Origin: Lytechinus pictus | Lineage: Eukaryota > Echinodermata > Echinoidea > Temnopleuroida > Toxopneustidae | Reading direction: 5' to 3' | DNA: 64,000 nucleotides | Assembly: GCF_037042905.1 (NCBI RefSeq) | Contig: NC_087245.1 | Location: 28,832,001 to 28,896,000 of the forward strand | In this document: piece after piece, positions 49,887-62,633 of the stretch | Position numbering within the stretch: position 1 is the stretch's first letter | Layout: each line of letters opens with the position of its first letter | The notes under the pieces: model-generated | The model's database searches: none | The model's input: the letters and a program-made list of their open reading frames with translations, nothing else | What the model was told of the DNA's origin: nothing | Position numbers and translations under genes: made by a program

Positions 49887-50784
49887 GATTTAATATCGCC
49901 ATATTACTGACTTTGAGAACAACTAAGATGAATTAAAGAATAACAACACACAATTCATTTGATAATAGAATACTAAAGTTCATTGAACTTAAATGACCTC
50001 TGGGTATTTTTTTTTTTTTTTTTTTTTTTTTTGGGGGGGGGGGGGGTCGATGATCTGTGATCAATACTGGATTACCCTAATATGTCCAAGCATCATGAAA
50101 TAGATCCATGTATTAAAAGTTATGATGACGTTTCTAAAATCAAAAAAGTGAATGAATGTCAACAATTAATTGAAAAAAGGCACTGCTTGTAAGAATATTG
50201 TAATAGTATTAATAATTTACAAAATAAATTGGTATGAATATTAAAAGAGTAATATGAATTTATTTATCATTATTATATATTGGGCATGCATTTTGAGACT
50301 ACTATCTGACTATGATCAAATTGTTGCAAAATGGGTAAATGGGAATGCATACGGATTGGGGATTCCCCGTTTGTGTTCATGAACTTTGCTTTGTGATATA
50401 TCCTTGGAGATCTCACGTGCAATCGATCCATATTAAAATAAACTGTTTAATGTCAGACGCTACATTCACGATTCGTGTTTTCACCGATATTATTCGATGA
50501 ACAGAACCGAATGTGAATATTAGCAGAATTGTTACCAAAATGGCAGATTTGATGTTAACTTCTCTCCACATTTATCTACAGTACTACTGATGTTGTATAC
50601 CCTAGCAACATGTTAATGTAAGTTCGCTGGCTTGTTGGTTGGTAAAACAAACATGAATGTGAATGAATGTGTTTGTGTTATGTGTGCGCCTTTGTACTTT
50701 TCGGTTTGGTATTCTTAGCAATATCTGAATCTTGAAAATTATGATTTTATTAACCCCATTTGTCAATAATACTCATTGTGTTGA

Positions 50785-50885
50785 TAATGATGAAGATGAT
50801 GATAACGATGATGCCGGTGATGATGATGATGATTTCGAGGATGATGATATTGGCGATTATGACGGTGATGGTGATGATGATGAAA
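50785..50885. repeat. GAT trinucleotide microsatellite in the array
   Basis: (GAT)n with GGT and GAC interruptions. The same place in short units is where the 1.25 kb deletion starts, and related runs occur at 51180-51260, 53850-53880, 59020-59085 and 59350-59420. Confidence 0.85.
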
Positions 50886-51349
50886 ATTAAAACCCACGTA
50901 ATTCAGATAGTGATGGGTATTATACTCGACTGGTCGTTTCTCAGCCATCGAATAGGACCAACGGCTTTCAATCATCTCCGAGATATCGCTATGAGCGTGC
51001 ATTCATGCCTTACGAGGCCGAGGGAGTTATTTTATATGAAACTCACCGTGCCGATGGAATGCAATATCTCTATTTATTAACTTAGCACATAATACATGTA
51101 ATATGATAATTAAACGATATGATCACAATATTGAAAAAAAAAACAATAAAACTAGTTATTACGATGAATGGTGAAGATATTAATGATGATGGTGATGATG
51201 ACGTCGACGATGATGATGATGGTGCTGACGATGATGATGATTATAATGATAATGCCGGTTTTGGAAATAATCGAATTAGCGAAATAATCATTAACAAAAA
51301 TATTCATTGCCATTTCAAACACAAAATTATATGAAAAATAAACTTTTAA

Positions 51350-51800
51350 TAATGATCAGCAGGCCCGTAGCCAGGAATTTTCAGAGGACGGTGCATAAGT
51401 CAAGAAAATGTTTTTTAATACAGTTTGGTAAATAAATAGTTCACATTATATTTCATCAGTGTAGTAAGGAGTGTTTCACAGCTAGACCTAAAAACGGTGA
51501 CATTTTATGCATTTTTTGTAGTAATGAACAGCAACAGGGCGGTCATCTTTCTAAATGAATAATGCAAGCGCAAAGTGTGGGCCGAAACTTTTTGGTTATT
51601 CGATTTTTCAATCTGAAACTGCAAAATTTTAAGCACTTTTGTAATTATAAACAAGATCATAAAGATCATTTCTAACTTAAACAACTATGCGAACGCAAAG
51701 CGCGAGCTTATTTTTTTATTTTACGAACTGGACACTCTATGCACTTTGTGTAACCATAAACAAGATTGGTATATACCTACAGAGTAATGCGAGTGCAAAG
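51350..51800 (+). repeat. Long-unit segment with CAGGCCCGTAGCCAGG end and GCAAAGCGC repeats
   Basis: CAGGCCCGTAGCCAGGAATT looks like a DNA-transposon terminus, but no matching opposite end was found. Three GCGAACGCAAAGCGCGAGC-type blocks follow at about 51563, 51687 and 51785. The segment recurs at about 59525-60510 in the other long unit. Confidence 0.55.
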
Positions 51801-52434
51801 CGGATATTTAGTCACAAGCTTAATTCAGGATGGTTCTAGAATTATGTCTAGAATAATTTATATACTAAAGTTCCCAATTAATCCTAATTTTCTCTAGCTT
51901 TAAGCACCTGTATGTCGGCGTGTCTACAGCCGGGTAATGATAATACACCGCCCTATCACACGGTGAAAAAAATTGTAATTGAATGATGGTTCCAGTGATA
52001 AAATGAGTCAAATGACGTATTTTAGTACGTGTAAAACCAAACTAGAACATGATTCGAATCACGCCCGCCTGCAATCATCATTACAATGATGATTCAAGAT
52101 ACGCGTGTAAAAAGGCCGACAATCAAGTACCAAGCGTATTATAGTGTATGCAATTATAGTTGCTGCGCTATATAAATGGACAAAATTATTTTTTTCTGCA
52201 ATTCTAGATGGCATCCAAAATGCCCGCAATTTCCTGAATTCCTCATAACCCTAGAACCAGATCCTTGGACTACCAGATTCGAGTGTCTAAACCTAAGTTT
52301 TTGAAGATAAGGAACCAAATAGAACACTTTTTCAGAGACACTGAGTGCGAAACATGCAATTACAAATAAAAAATCAGCTGAACTCTTAAAAACAAGATGG
52401 TGTCTTAAGTGACCACTAATTATTCTAAATTTTT

Positions 52435-53340
52435 CAGGGGCGGATTCACGATGTTCTGAAAGGGGGGGGGGGCGGGGCAGATTTTCCCGAGGAAAATTTG
52501 ACAAGCAAAAAAAAAATTTCCTCACTTGTGTTTGAGCGACATTTTCCAATTACAAATTTATGAGTTACAGCGGCACTCGAAAGCTCGTGAACTTGAAAGC
52601 TAGTGAACACTTTTTGCGAGAGTGATCACGAATTTCCTTGTTGCCCATAGTAGATTGCGAGACAAATGAATACCCTCTAGCGATTATTTCAGTCCGCAAT
52701 AATGAACCTATTTAGTATGTAACGTCTTCATGGTTAACTGCAAGCAGTAGGTAGGCCTACCTTTTCGATCAGTTCAAAACGTGTATCAACAATTTCTGCT
52801 CTCGCTTTGCGTTCGTATTATAAATAGTTGCATACACATCTTTTTCAGGATAACAAAAATTGCCTAGAATGTCAAAATTTAAGGAATAAATGCATAGAAT
52901 TTCAAAGAAAAATTGCTTGCGCTTCGCGCTCGCATCATATAAATATGGATTATGATATATATTTATAATGATTTATAAGAATAAAGCGAAGAAGTAACTA
53001 TTACGACTACCCCTTCAAAGAAAAAAATCATGTTCGAGCGGCCGATCGGGGAAAATATGGCTGATTTTTTTTTTCAGGATAACAAACATTGGCAGAATGT
53101 CCAAATGTTAGGGGGGAAAAAAATTAAAAAAAAATTGGCACGCTTCACGCTCGCATTATATATATAAGGATTATGAAGTATATTTATGTTGATTTATAAG
53201 AATAAAGCGAAGAAGTAACTATTACGACTACTCCTTCAAAGAAAAAAAAATCATGTTCGAGCGGCCGATCTATGAAAATATGGCTGAAAAAAAATTCCGC
53301 CGCCCCCCCCCCCTATTTGCGAAGGCAGGATCCGCCCCTG
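52435..53340. mobile_element. Array module, copy 1 (CAGGGGCGGAT TIRs)
   Basis: Starts CAGGGGCGGATTCACG and ends in the inverse of CAGGGGCGGATCCTGC, with G and C runs just inside both ends. Inside are two direct sub-repeats of about 265 bp, each with TTGC(T/A)CGCTTCGCGCTCGC-like sequence and GAATAAAGCGAAGAAGTAAC. CAG...CTG ends suit a hAT-like origin, but no 8-bp duplication is visible at the borders. No transposase. Confidence 0.7.
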
Positions 53341-53576
53341 ATTATCATATATTGAGCATGCATTTTGAGACTACTATGTAACTATGATCAAACTGTTGCA
53401 ACATGGGTAAATTATGGTAATGCATACGGTGTTGGGATTCCTCGTTATTGTTCATGAATTTTGCCTTGTGATATATCTTTGACGTGCAGTCCATGTTGAA
53501 ATATACCGTTTAAATGTCAGACGCCATATTTATGAGCCGTGTAATCAATGATATTATTCGATGAACAGAACCGAAT

Positions 53577-53813
53577 ATGAATATCAGCAGAATTAGTACC
53601 AAAATGGCGGATTTGATGTTAACTTCTCTCCATATTTATCTACCAGTACTACTGATGTTGTGTAACCTAGCAACGTGTAAATGTAAGTTCGCTGGCTTGT
53701 TGCCTGGCAAAACAAACATGAATGTGAATGAATGTGTTTGTGTTATGTGTGCGCCTATTTACTTTTCGGTTAGGTGTTCTTATCAATATCTGAATCTTGA
53801 AAATTGTGATTAA
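53577..53813 (+). CDS. Hypothetical small Cys-rich secreted-like ORF, array copy 1
   Basis: 78 codons in the spacer. The second Met (ACCAAAATGG, a good start context) opens a hydrophobic stretch, ADLMLTSLHIYLPVLLMLC, resembling a signal peptide. A polar part follows with six cysteines (KCKFAG, NECVCVMCAP, VRCSYQ, ENCD). AAAT|GTAAGT at 53683 is also a perfect splice donor directly after the signal-like part, so it could be a first exon. Evidence against a gene: repetitive context, no homologue recognised, a frameshifted copy at about 50520, and copies too alike to judge selection. Confidence 0.25.
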   Translation: MNISRISTKMADLMLTSLHIYLPVLLMLCNLATCKCKFAGLLPGKTNMNVNECVCVMCAPIYFSVRCSYQYLNLENCD

Positions 53814-54191
53814 TTAACCCCATTTGTCAATAATACTCATTATGTTGATAATGGTGATGGTGATGACGATGATGATGATGCCAAGCGTATAATAGTATAT
53901 GCAATTATAGTTGCTGCGCTATATAAATGGACAAAATTATTTTTTCTGCAATTCTAGACGGCATCCAAAATGCCCGCAATTTCCTGAATTCCTCATAACC
54001 CTAGAACCAGATCCTCGGACTACGAAATTCGAATGTCTAAACCTAAGTTTTTGAAGATAAGGAACCAAATAGAACACTTTTTTCAGACACTCTGATTGCG
54101 AAACATGCAATAACAAATATAAATCAGCTGAACTCTTAAAAACAAGATGGCGTCTTAAGTGAACACTAATTATTCTAAATTTCTCGTGTCT

Positions 54192-55059
54192 CAGGGGCGG
54201 ATTTACGATGTTCGAAAGGGGGGGGGGGGCGGGGCAGATTTTCCCGAGGAAAATTTGACAAGCAAAAAAAAAATGTCCTCACTTGTGTTTGAGCGACATT
54301 TTCCAATTAAAAATTTATGAGTTGCAGCGGCACTCGAAAGCTCGTGAACTTGAAAGCTAGTGAACACTTTTTGCGAGAGTGATCACGAATTTCCTTGTTG
54401 ACCATAGTAGGTTGCGAGACAAATAATGAACCTATTTAGTATGTAACGTCTTCATGGTTAACTGCAAGCAGTAGGTAGGCCTACCTTTTCGATCAGTTCA
54501 AAACGTGTATCAAAAATTTCTGCTCTCGCTTTGCATTCGTAGTATAGTTGCATACACATCTTTTTCAGGATAACAAACATTGCCGAGAATGTCCAAATTT
54601 AAGGAAAAAATACATATAATTTCAAAGAAAAATTGCTTGCGCTTCGCGCTCACATTATATAAATATGGATTATGATATATATTTATATTGATTTATAAGA
54701 ATAAAGCGAAGAAGTAACTATTACGACTACCCCTTCAAAGAAAAAAATCATGTTCGAGCGGCCGATCGGGGAAAATATGGCTGAATTTTTTTTTCAAGAT
54801 AACAAACATTGGCAGAATGTCCAAATGTTAGGGGGGAAAAAAATTAAAAAAAAATTGGCACGCTTCACGCTCGCATTATATATATAAGGATTATGAAGTA
54901 TATTTATGTTGATTTATAAGAATAAAGCGAAGAAGTAACTATTACGACTACTCCTTCAAAGAAAAAAAAATCATGTTCGAGCGGCCGATCTATGAAAATA
55001 TGGCTGAAAAAAAATTCCGCCGCCCCCCCCCCTATTTGCGAAGGCAGGATCCGCCCCTG
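54192..55059. mobile_element. Array module, copy 2
   Basis: 868 bp, same TIRs and internal sub-repeats as copy 1; flanked by spacers identical in order. Confidence 0.7.
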
Positions 55060-55295
55060 ATTATCATATATTGAGCATGCATTTTGAGACTACTATGTAA
55101 CTATGATCAAACTGTTGCAACATGGGTAAATTATGGTAATGCATACGGTGTTGGGATTCCCCGTTATTGTTCATGAATTTTGCCTTGTGATATATCTTTG
55201 ACGTGCAGTCCATGTTGAAATATACCGTTTAAATGTCAGACGCCATATTTATGATTCGTGTTATCACTGATATTATTCGATGAACAGAACCGAAT

Positions 55296-55532
55296 GTGAA
55301 TATCAGCAGAATTAGTACCAAAATGGCGGATTTGATGTTAACTTCTCTCCATATTTATCTACCAGTACTACTGATGTTGTGTAACCTAGCAACGTGTAAA
55401 TGTAAGTTCGCTGGCTTGTTGCCTGGCAAAACAAACATGAATGTGAATGAATGTGTTTGTGTTATGTGTGCGCCTATCTACTTTTCGGTTAGGTGTTCTT
55501 ATCAATATCTGAATCTTGAAAATTGTGATTAA
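55296..55532 (+). CDS. Hypothetical small Cys-rich ORF, array copy 2
   Basis: The predicted peptide is identical to that at 53577-53813; the few nucleotide changes within it (for example TATTTAC to TATCTAC) are silent. Confidence 0.25.
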   Translation: MNISRISTKMADLMLTSLHIYLPVLLMLCNLATCKCKFAGLLPGKTNMNVNECVCVMCAPIYFSVRCSYQYLNLENCD

Positions 55533-55910
55533 TTAACCCCATTTATCAATAATACTCATTATGTTGATAATGGTGATGGTGATGACGATGATGATGATGC
55601 CAAGCGTATAATAGTATATGCAATTATAGTTGCTGCGCTATATAAATGGACAAAATTATTTTTTCTACAATTCTAGATGGCATCCAAAATGCCCGCAATT
55701 TCCTGAATTCCTCATAACCCTAGAACCAGATCCTCGGACTACCTAATTCGAGTGTCTAAACCTAAATTTTTTAAGATAAGGAACCAAATAGAACACTTTT
55801 TTCAGAGACTCTGATTGCGAAACATGCAATAACAAATATAAATCAGCTGAACTCTTAAAAACAAGATGGCGTCTTAAGTGACCACTAATTATTCTAAATT
55901 TCTCGTGTCT

Positions 55911-56779
55911 CAGGGGCGGATTTACGATGTTCGAAAGGGGGGGGGGGCGGGGCAGATTTTCCCGAGGAAAATTTGACAAGCAAAAAAAAAATGTCCTCAC
56001 TTGTGTTTGAGCGACATTTTCCAATTACAAATTTATGAGTTGCAGCGGCACTCGAAAGCTCGTGAACTTGAAAGCTAGTGAACACTTTTTGTGAGAGTGA
56101 TCACGAATTTCCTTGTTGACCATAGTAGGTTGCGAGACAAATAATGAACCTATTTAGTATGTTACGTCTTCATGGTTAACTGCAAGCAGTAGGTAGGCCT
56201 ACCTTTTCGATCAGTTCAAAACGTGTATCAAAAATTTCTGCTCTCGCTTCGCGTTCGTAAGATAGTTGCATACACATCTTTTTCAGGATAACAAACATTG
56301 CCTAGAATGTTCAAATTTAAGGAAAAAATACATAGAATTTCAAAGAAAAATTGCTTGCGCTTCGCGCTCACATTATATAAATATGGATTATGATATATAT
56401 TTATATTGATTTATAAGAATAAAGCGAAGAAGTAACTATTACGACTACCCCTTCAAAGAAAAAAATCATGTTTGAGCGGCCGATCGGGGAAAATATGGCT
56501 GAATTTTTTTTTTTTCAGGATAACAAACATTGGCAGAATGTCCAAATGTTAGGGGAAAAAAAAAAAAAAAAAAATTGGCACGCTTCGCGCTCGCATTATA
56601 TATATAAGGATTATGAAGTATATTTATGTTGATTTATAAGAATAAAGCGAAGAAGTAACTATTACGACTACTCCTTCAAAGAAAAAAAATCATGTTCGAG
56701 CGGCCGATCTATGAAAATATGGCTGAAAAAAAATTCCGCCGCCCCCCCCCCCTATTTGCGAAGGCAGGATCCGCCCCTG
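55911..56779. mobile_element. Array module, copy 3
   Basis: 869 bp with the same TIRs; A-tract and G-tract lengths vary from the other copies. Confidence 0.7.
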
Positions 56780-57015
56780 ATTATCATATATTGAGCATGC
56801 ATTTTGAGACTACTATGTAACTATGATCAAACTGTTGCAACATGGGTAAATTATGGTAATGCATACGGTGTTGGGATTCCCCGTTATTGTTCATGAATTT
56901 TGCCTTGTGATATATCTTTGACGTGCAGTCCATGTTGAAATATACCGTTTAAATGTGAGACGCCATATTTATGATTCGTGTAATCAGTGATATTATTCGA
57001 TGAACAGAACCGAAT

Positions 57016-57252
57016 GTGAATATCAGCAGAATTAGTCCCAAAATGGCGGATTTGATGTTAACTTCTCTCCATATTTATCTACCAGTACTACTGATGTTGT
57101 GTAACCTAGCAACGTGTAAATGTAAGTTCGCTGGCTTGTTGCCCGGCAAAACAAACATGAATGTGAATGAATGTGTTTGTGTTATGTGTGCGCCTATTTA
57201 CTTTTCGGTTAGGTGTTCTTATCAATATCTGAATCTTGAAAATTGTGATTAA
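57016..57252 (+). CDS. Hypothetical small Cys-rich ORF, array copy 3
   Basis: Same as copy 1 except Thr to Pro before the second Met; signal-like start and all cysteines kept. Confidence 0.25.
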   Translation: MNISRISPKMADLMLTSLHIYLPVLLMLCNLATCKCKFAGLLPGKTNMNVNECVCVMCAPIYFSVRCSYQYLNLENCD

Positions 57253-57630
57253 TTAACCCCATTTGTCAATAATACTCATTATGTTGATAAAGGTGATGGT
57301 GATGACGATGATGATGATGCGAAGCGTATTATAGTATATGCAATTATAGTTGCTGCGCTATATAAATGGACAAAATTATTTTTTCTGCAATTCTAGATGG
57401 CATCCAAAATGCCCGCAATTTCCTGAATTCCTCATAACCCTAGAACCAGATCCTCGGACTACCAAATTCGAGTGTCTAAACCTAAGTTTTTGAAGATAAG
57501 GAACCAAATAGAACACTTTTTTCAGAGACTCTGATTGCGAAACATGCAATAACAAATGTAAATCAGCTAAACTCTTAAAAACAAGATGGCGTCTTAAGTG
57601 ACCACTAATTATTCTAAATTTCTCGTGTCT

Positions 57631-58503
57631 CAGGGGCGGATTTACGATGTTCGAAAGGGGGGGGGGGGCGGGGCAGATTTTCCCGAGGAAAATTTGACAA
57701 GCAAAAAAAAAATGTCCTCACTTGTGTTTGAGCGACATTTTCCAATTACAAATTTATGAGTTGCAGTGGCACTCGAAAGCTCGTGAACTTGAAAGCTAGT
57801 GAACACTTTTTGCGAGAGTGATCACGAATTTTTTCTTGTTGACCATAGTAGATTGCGAGACAAATAATGAACCTATTTAGTATGTTACGTCTTCATGGTT
57901 AGCTGCAAGCAGTAGGTAGGCCTACCTTTTCGATCAGTTCAAAACGTGTATCAAAAATTTCTGCTCTCGCTTTGCGTTCGTAGTATAGTTGCATACACAT
58001 CTTTTTCAGGATAACAAACATTGCCTAGAATGTCCAAATTTAAGGAAAAAATACATAGAATTTCAAAGAAAAATTGCTTGCGCTTCGCGCTCGAATCATA
58101 TAAATATGGATTATGATATATATTTATGCTGATTTATAAGAATAAAGCGAAGAAGTAACTATTACGACTACCCCTTCAAAGAAACAAATCATGTTCGAGT
58201 GGCCGATCGGGGAAAATATGGCTGAAATTTTTTTTTCAGGATAACAAACATTGGCAGAATGTCCAAATGTTAGGAAAAAAAAAATCAAAAAAAGTTTGGC
58301 GCGCTTCGCGCTCGCATTATATAAATAAGGATTATGAAGTATACTTATGTTGATTTATAAGAATAAAGCAAAGAAGTAACTATTACGACTACTCCTTCAA
58401 AGAAAAAAAAATCATGTTCGAGCGGCCGATCTATGAAAATATGGCTGAAAAAAATTCCGCCGCCCCCCCCCCCCCCTATTGGCGAAGGCAGGATCCGCCC
58501 CTG
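57631..58503. mobile_element. Array module, copy 4
   Basis: 873 bp, same TIRs, precedes a long spacer. Confidence 0.7.
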
Positions 58504-58739
58504 ATTATCATATATTGAGCATGCATTTTGAGACTACTATGTAACTATGATCAAACTGTTGCAACATGGGTAAATTATGGTAATGTATACGGTGTTGGGA
58601 TTCCCCGTTATTGTTCATGAATTTTGCCTTGTGATATATCTTTGACGTGCAGTCCTTGTTGAAAGATACCGTTTAAATGTCAGACGCCATATTTATAATT
58701 CGTGTAATCACTGATATTATTTGATGAACAGAACCGAAT

Positions 58740-58976
58740 GTGAATATCAGCAGAATTAGTACCAAAATGGCGGATTTGATGTTAACTTTTCTCCATATTT
58801 ATCTACCAGTACTACTGATGTTGTGTACCCTAGCAACGTGTAAATGTAAGTTCGCTGGCTTGTTGCCCGGCAAAACAAACATGAATGTGAATGAATGTGT
58901 TTGTGTTATGTGTGCGCCTATTTACTTTTCGGTTAGGTGTTCTTATCAATATCTGAATCTTGAAAATTGTGATTAA
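58740..58976 (+). CDS. Hypothetical small Cys-rich ORF, array copy 4
   Basis: 78 codons with two amino-acid changes (Ser to Phe, Asn to Thr) in the hydrophobic part, so it stays hydrophobic; cysteines unchanged. Belongs to a long unit. Confidence 0.25.
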   Translation: MNISRISTKMADLMLTFLHIYLPVLLMLCTLATCKCKFAGLLPGKTNMNVNECVCVMCAPIYFSVRCSYQYLNLENCD

Positions 58977-59716
58977 TTAACCCCTTTTGTCAATAATACT
59001 CATTATATTGATAATGGTGATGGCGATGATGATGATTTCGAGGATGATGATTTTGGCGATGATGACAGTGATGGTGATGAAAATTAAAACCCATGTAATT
59101 CAGCGGACAGCGGACCAACGCCTTTCAATCATCTCCGAGGTATATCATAGCGTTATGAGCGTGCATGTCTTCCGAGGCCGAGGAAATTATTATTTTATCT
59201 GAAACCCACCGTGCCGATGGATTGCAATATCTCTATTTATTAACTTAGCTATCGCACATAATACATGTAATATGATAATTAAACGATATGATCACAATAT
59301 TGAAAAAAAACAATAAAACTAGTTATTACGATGAATGGTGAAGATATTAATGATGATGGTGATGATGACGTCGACGATGATGATGATGGTGCTGACGATG
59401 ATGATGATTATAATGATAATGCCGGTTTTGGAAATAATCGAATTAGCGAAATAATCATTAACAAAAATATTCATTGCCATTTCAAACACAAAATTATATG
59501 AAAAATAAACTTTTAATAATGATCAGCAGGCCCGTAGCCAGGAATTTTCAGAGGACGGTGCATAAGTCAAGAAAATGTTTTTTAATACAGTTTGGTAAAT
59601 AAATAGTTCACATTATATTTCATCAGTGTAGTATAAGGAGTGTTTCACAGCTAGACCTAAAAACAGTGACATTCTATGCATTTTTTGTAGTAATGAACAG
59701 CAACAGGGTGGTCATC

Positions 59717-60251
59717 CCCGGGGGGGGGGGCACTCGACCAAAAAAGTGGTAGGGATGTGCCGCGGGCGAGGCAAAAAACGGGGGCCTTGGAGCGGGCTTA
59801 TTGTAAAAAGGAGGGTCCTCGGAACGGGCTTCGGAACTACAAATGTTTGTGATAACTGGGGTCCTCGGAACGGATCTCCGTATCTCTGTGAGTGCGTATG
59901 CATCCCTATGGAACGGGCAATCGTGCATGACGCAGCTAGCGCGACCTCCGCCGGGTGCGCTCGCGCTAAGGCGATGGTCGAAAAGCGCTCTACGGCCGCT
60001 TTTCACCAAAATTGTAGCAGATCAATGCGACCGGAACGGCGTAACGAAAAATATGCGAAGCTTTGGAGCTGATTTCTTTCTTCTTTTTTTCTCAATAAGA
60101 AGGAAATGCTATGCCTTGGAGCGGCTTTCTTTGTTCTTTTTCTCAATAAGACAAAAATGCTATGCCTTGGAACGGAAATTTGAGTGTAAAAATGGGGGTC
60201 CCCTCCGCGGCACATACCCACTATGCATTATATACTGAGTGCCCCCCCGGG
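59717..60251. mobile_element. 535-bp TIR element inserted in a long array unit, 8-bp duplication
   Basis: The ends CCCGGGGGGG...CACTC and GAGTGCCCCCCCGGG are inverted, and the next bases (GGGATGTGCCGCGG / CCGCGGCACATACCC) pair as well. TGGTCATC flanks both sides (59709-59716 and 60252-60259). The other long unit has the empty site (CGGTCATCTTTC near 51541). The interior repeats GGAACGG words. Superfamily not assigned: the 8-bp duplication fits hAT, P or Merlin-like types. ORFs inside are not transposase. Confidence 0.8.
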
Positions 60252-61155
60252 TGGTCATCTTTCTAAATGAATAATGCAAGCGCAAAGGGTGGGCTGAAAC
60301 TTTTTGGTTATTCGATTTTTCAATATGAAACTGCAAAATTTTAAGCACTTTTGTAATAATAAACAAGATCATAAAGATCATTTCTACTTAAACAATTATG
60401 CGAACGCAAAGCGCGAGCTTATTTTTTTATTTTATGAACTTGACACTCTATGCACTTTGTGTAACCATAAACAAGATTGGTATATACCTACAGAGTAATG
60501 CGAGTGCAAAGCGGATATTTAGTCACAAGCTTAATTCAGGATGGTTCTAGAATTATGTCTAGAATAATTTATATACTAAAGTTCCCAATTAATCCTAATT
60601 TTATCTAGCTTTAAGCACCTGTATGTCGGCGTGTCTACAGCCGGGTAATGATAATACACCGCCCTATCACACGGTGAAAAAATTGTAATTGAATGATGGT
60701 TCCAGTGATAAAATGAGCCAAAATGACGTATTTTAGTACGTGTAAAACCAAGCTAGAACATGATTCGAATCACGACCGCCTGCAATCATCATTACAATGA
60801 TGATTCAAGATTCGCGTGTAAAAAGGCTGACAATCAAGTACCAATCGTATTATAGTATATGCAATTATAGTTGCTGCGCTATATAAATGGACAAAATTAT
60901 TTTTTCTGCAATTCTAGATGGCATCCGAAATGCCCGCAATTTCCTGAATTCCTCATAACCCTAGAACAAAATCCTCGGACTACCAAATTTGATCGAGTGT
61001 CTAAACCTAAGTTTTTGAAGATAAGGAACCAAATAGAACACTTTTTTCAGAGACTCTGATTGCGAAACATGCAATTACAAATGAAAATCAGCTGAACTCT
61101 TAAAAACAAGATGGGGTCTTAAGTGACCACTAATTATTATAAATGTCTTGTGTCT

Positions 61156-62400
61156 CAGGGGCGGATTCACGATGTTCGAAGGGGGGGGGGGCGGGGCAGA
61201 ATTTCCCGAGGAAAATTTGACAAGCAAAAAAAAATGTCCTCACTTGTGTTTGAGCGACATTTTCCAATTGCAAATTTATGAGTTGCAGCGGCACTCGAAA
61301 GCTCGTGAACTTGTAAGCTAGTGAACACTTTTTGCGAGAGTGATCACGAATTTCCTTGTTGACCATAGTAGATTGCGAGACAGATGAATACCCTCTAGCG
61401 ATTATTTCAGTCCGCAATAATGATCCTATTTAGTATGTAACGTCTTCATGGTTAACTGCAAGCAGTAGGTAGGCCTACCTTTTCGATCAGTTCCTTTTTT
61501 TTTCATTTAGGTTTTATTTCCACAAATCCGTTATGTTACAAAACTTTGATAACTTAACTGACATAAGTAAGCTGAGCAACCATTACACACGTAGACTATA
61601 TATTATTAAATGTAGATAGCAAGCATTCTTAATCACTACATATTAATACATGTTTAAGTACATAAAAAAACGGAAAAGCGGAGGAAACCTTAGAAGCAGA
61701 ATGCTTGTAGATAAGGTTCCCTTTTTTATACATTACATTTGACATTACTACTTAGTAATAATACACGTGACAACATTTTATCAATTAAATTACACCCCCA
61801 AAAACAACACAACACAGAAACGTGACAAAAAACAAAGAAAGTTCAAACGTGTATCAAAAATTTCTGCTCTCGCTTTGCGTTCGTAGTATAGTTGCATACA
61901 CATCTTTGTCAGGATAAACAAAAATTGCCTAGAATGTCAAAATTTAAGGAAAAAATACATACAATTTCAAAGAAAAATTGCTTGCGCTTCTCGCTCGCAT
62001 TATATAAATATGGATTATGATATATATTTATGTTGATTTATAAGAATAAAGCGAAGAAGTAACTATTACGACTACCCCTTCAAAGAAAAAAATCATGTTC
62101 GAGCGGCCGATCGGGGAAAATATGACTGAATTTTTTTTTCAGGATAACAAACATTGGCAGAATGTCCAAATGTTAGGAAAAATAAAAAATAAAAAATAAA
62201 TTGGCGCGCTTCGCGCTCGCATTATATATATAAGGATTATGAAGTATATTTATGATGATTTATAAGAATAAAGCGAAGAAGTAACTATTACGACTACTCC
62301 TTCAAAGAAAAAAAATCATGTTCGAGCGGCCGATCTATGAAAATATGGCTGAAAAAAAATTCCGCCCCCCCCCTATTGGCGAAGGCTGGATCCGCCCCTG
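61156..62400. mobile_element. Array module, copy 5, with a 346-bp insertion
   Basis: Same TIRs as the other copies, but 1245 bp long because 61494-61839 is inserted. CAGGGGCGGATTCACG at the left and CTGGATCCGCCCCTG at the right. Confidence 0.7.
61494..61839. mobile_element. Unclassified insertion with 5-bp duplication
   Basis: All other module copies read GATCAGTTCAAAACGTG here. In this copy AGTTC is found at 61489-61493 and 61840-61844 around 346 bp that starts C(T)9. No TIR, ORF or tRNA box was seen; a T-tract at one end hints at a reverse-oriented poly(A) retroposed piece. Confidence 0.6.
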
Positions 62401-62633
62401 ATTATCATATATTGAGCATGCATTTTGAGACTACTATGTAACTATGATCAAACTGTTGCAACATGGGTAGATGGTAATGCATACGGTGTTGGGATTTCCC
62501 GTTATTGTTCATGAATTTTGCTTTGTGATATATCTTTGACGTGCAGTCCTTGTTGAAAGATACCGTTTAAATGTCAGACGCCATATTTATAATTCGTGTA
62601 ATCACTGATATTATTTGATGAACAGAACCGAAT

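Larger units (their letters stand above)
45973..50261. other. Spacer between the protease gene and the satellite array
   Basis: No exon recognised. Besides the repeats and MITEs listed separately it holds a T-tract followed by a G-tract (about 50008-50046) and featureless AT-rich DNA. Confidence 0.6.

Noticed and set aside
59674-60238. Several 60-130 residue ORFs as a possible transposase
   Set aside because: They overlap in different frames inside a 535-bp nonautonomous element and show no transposase motif.
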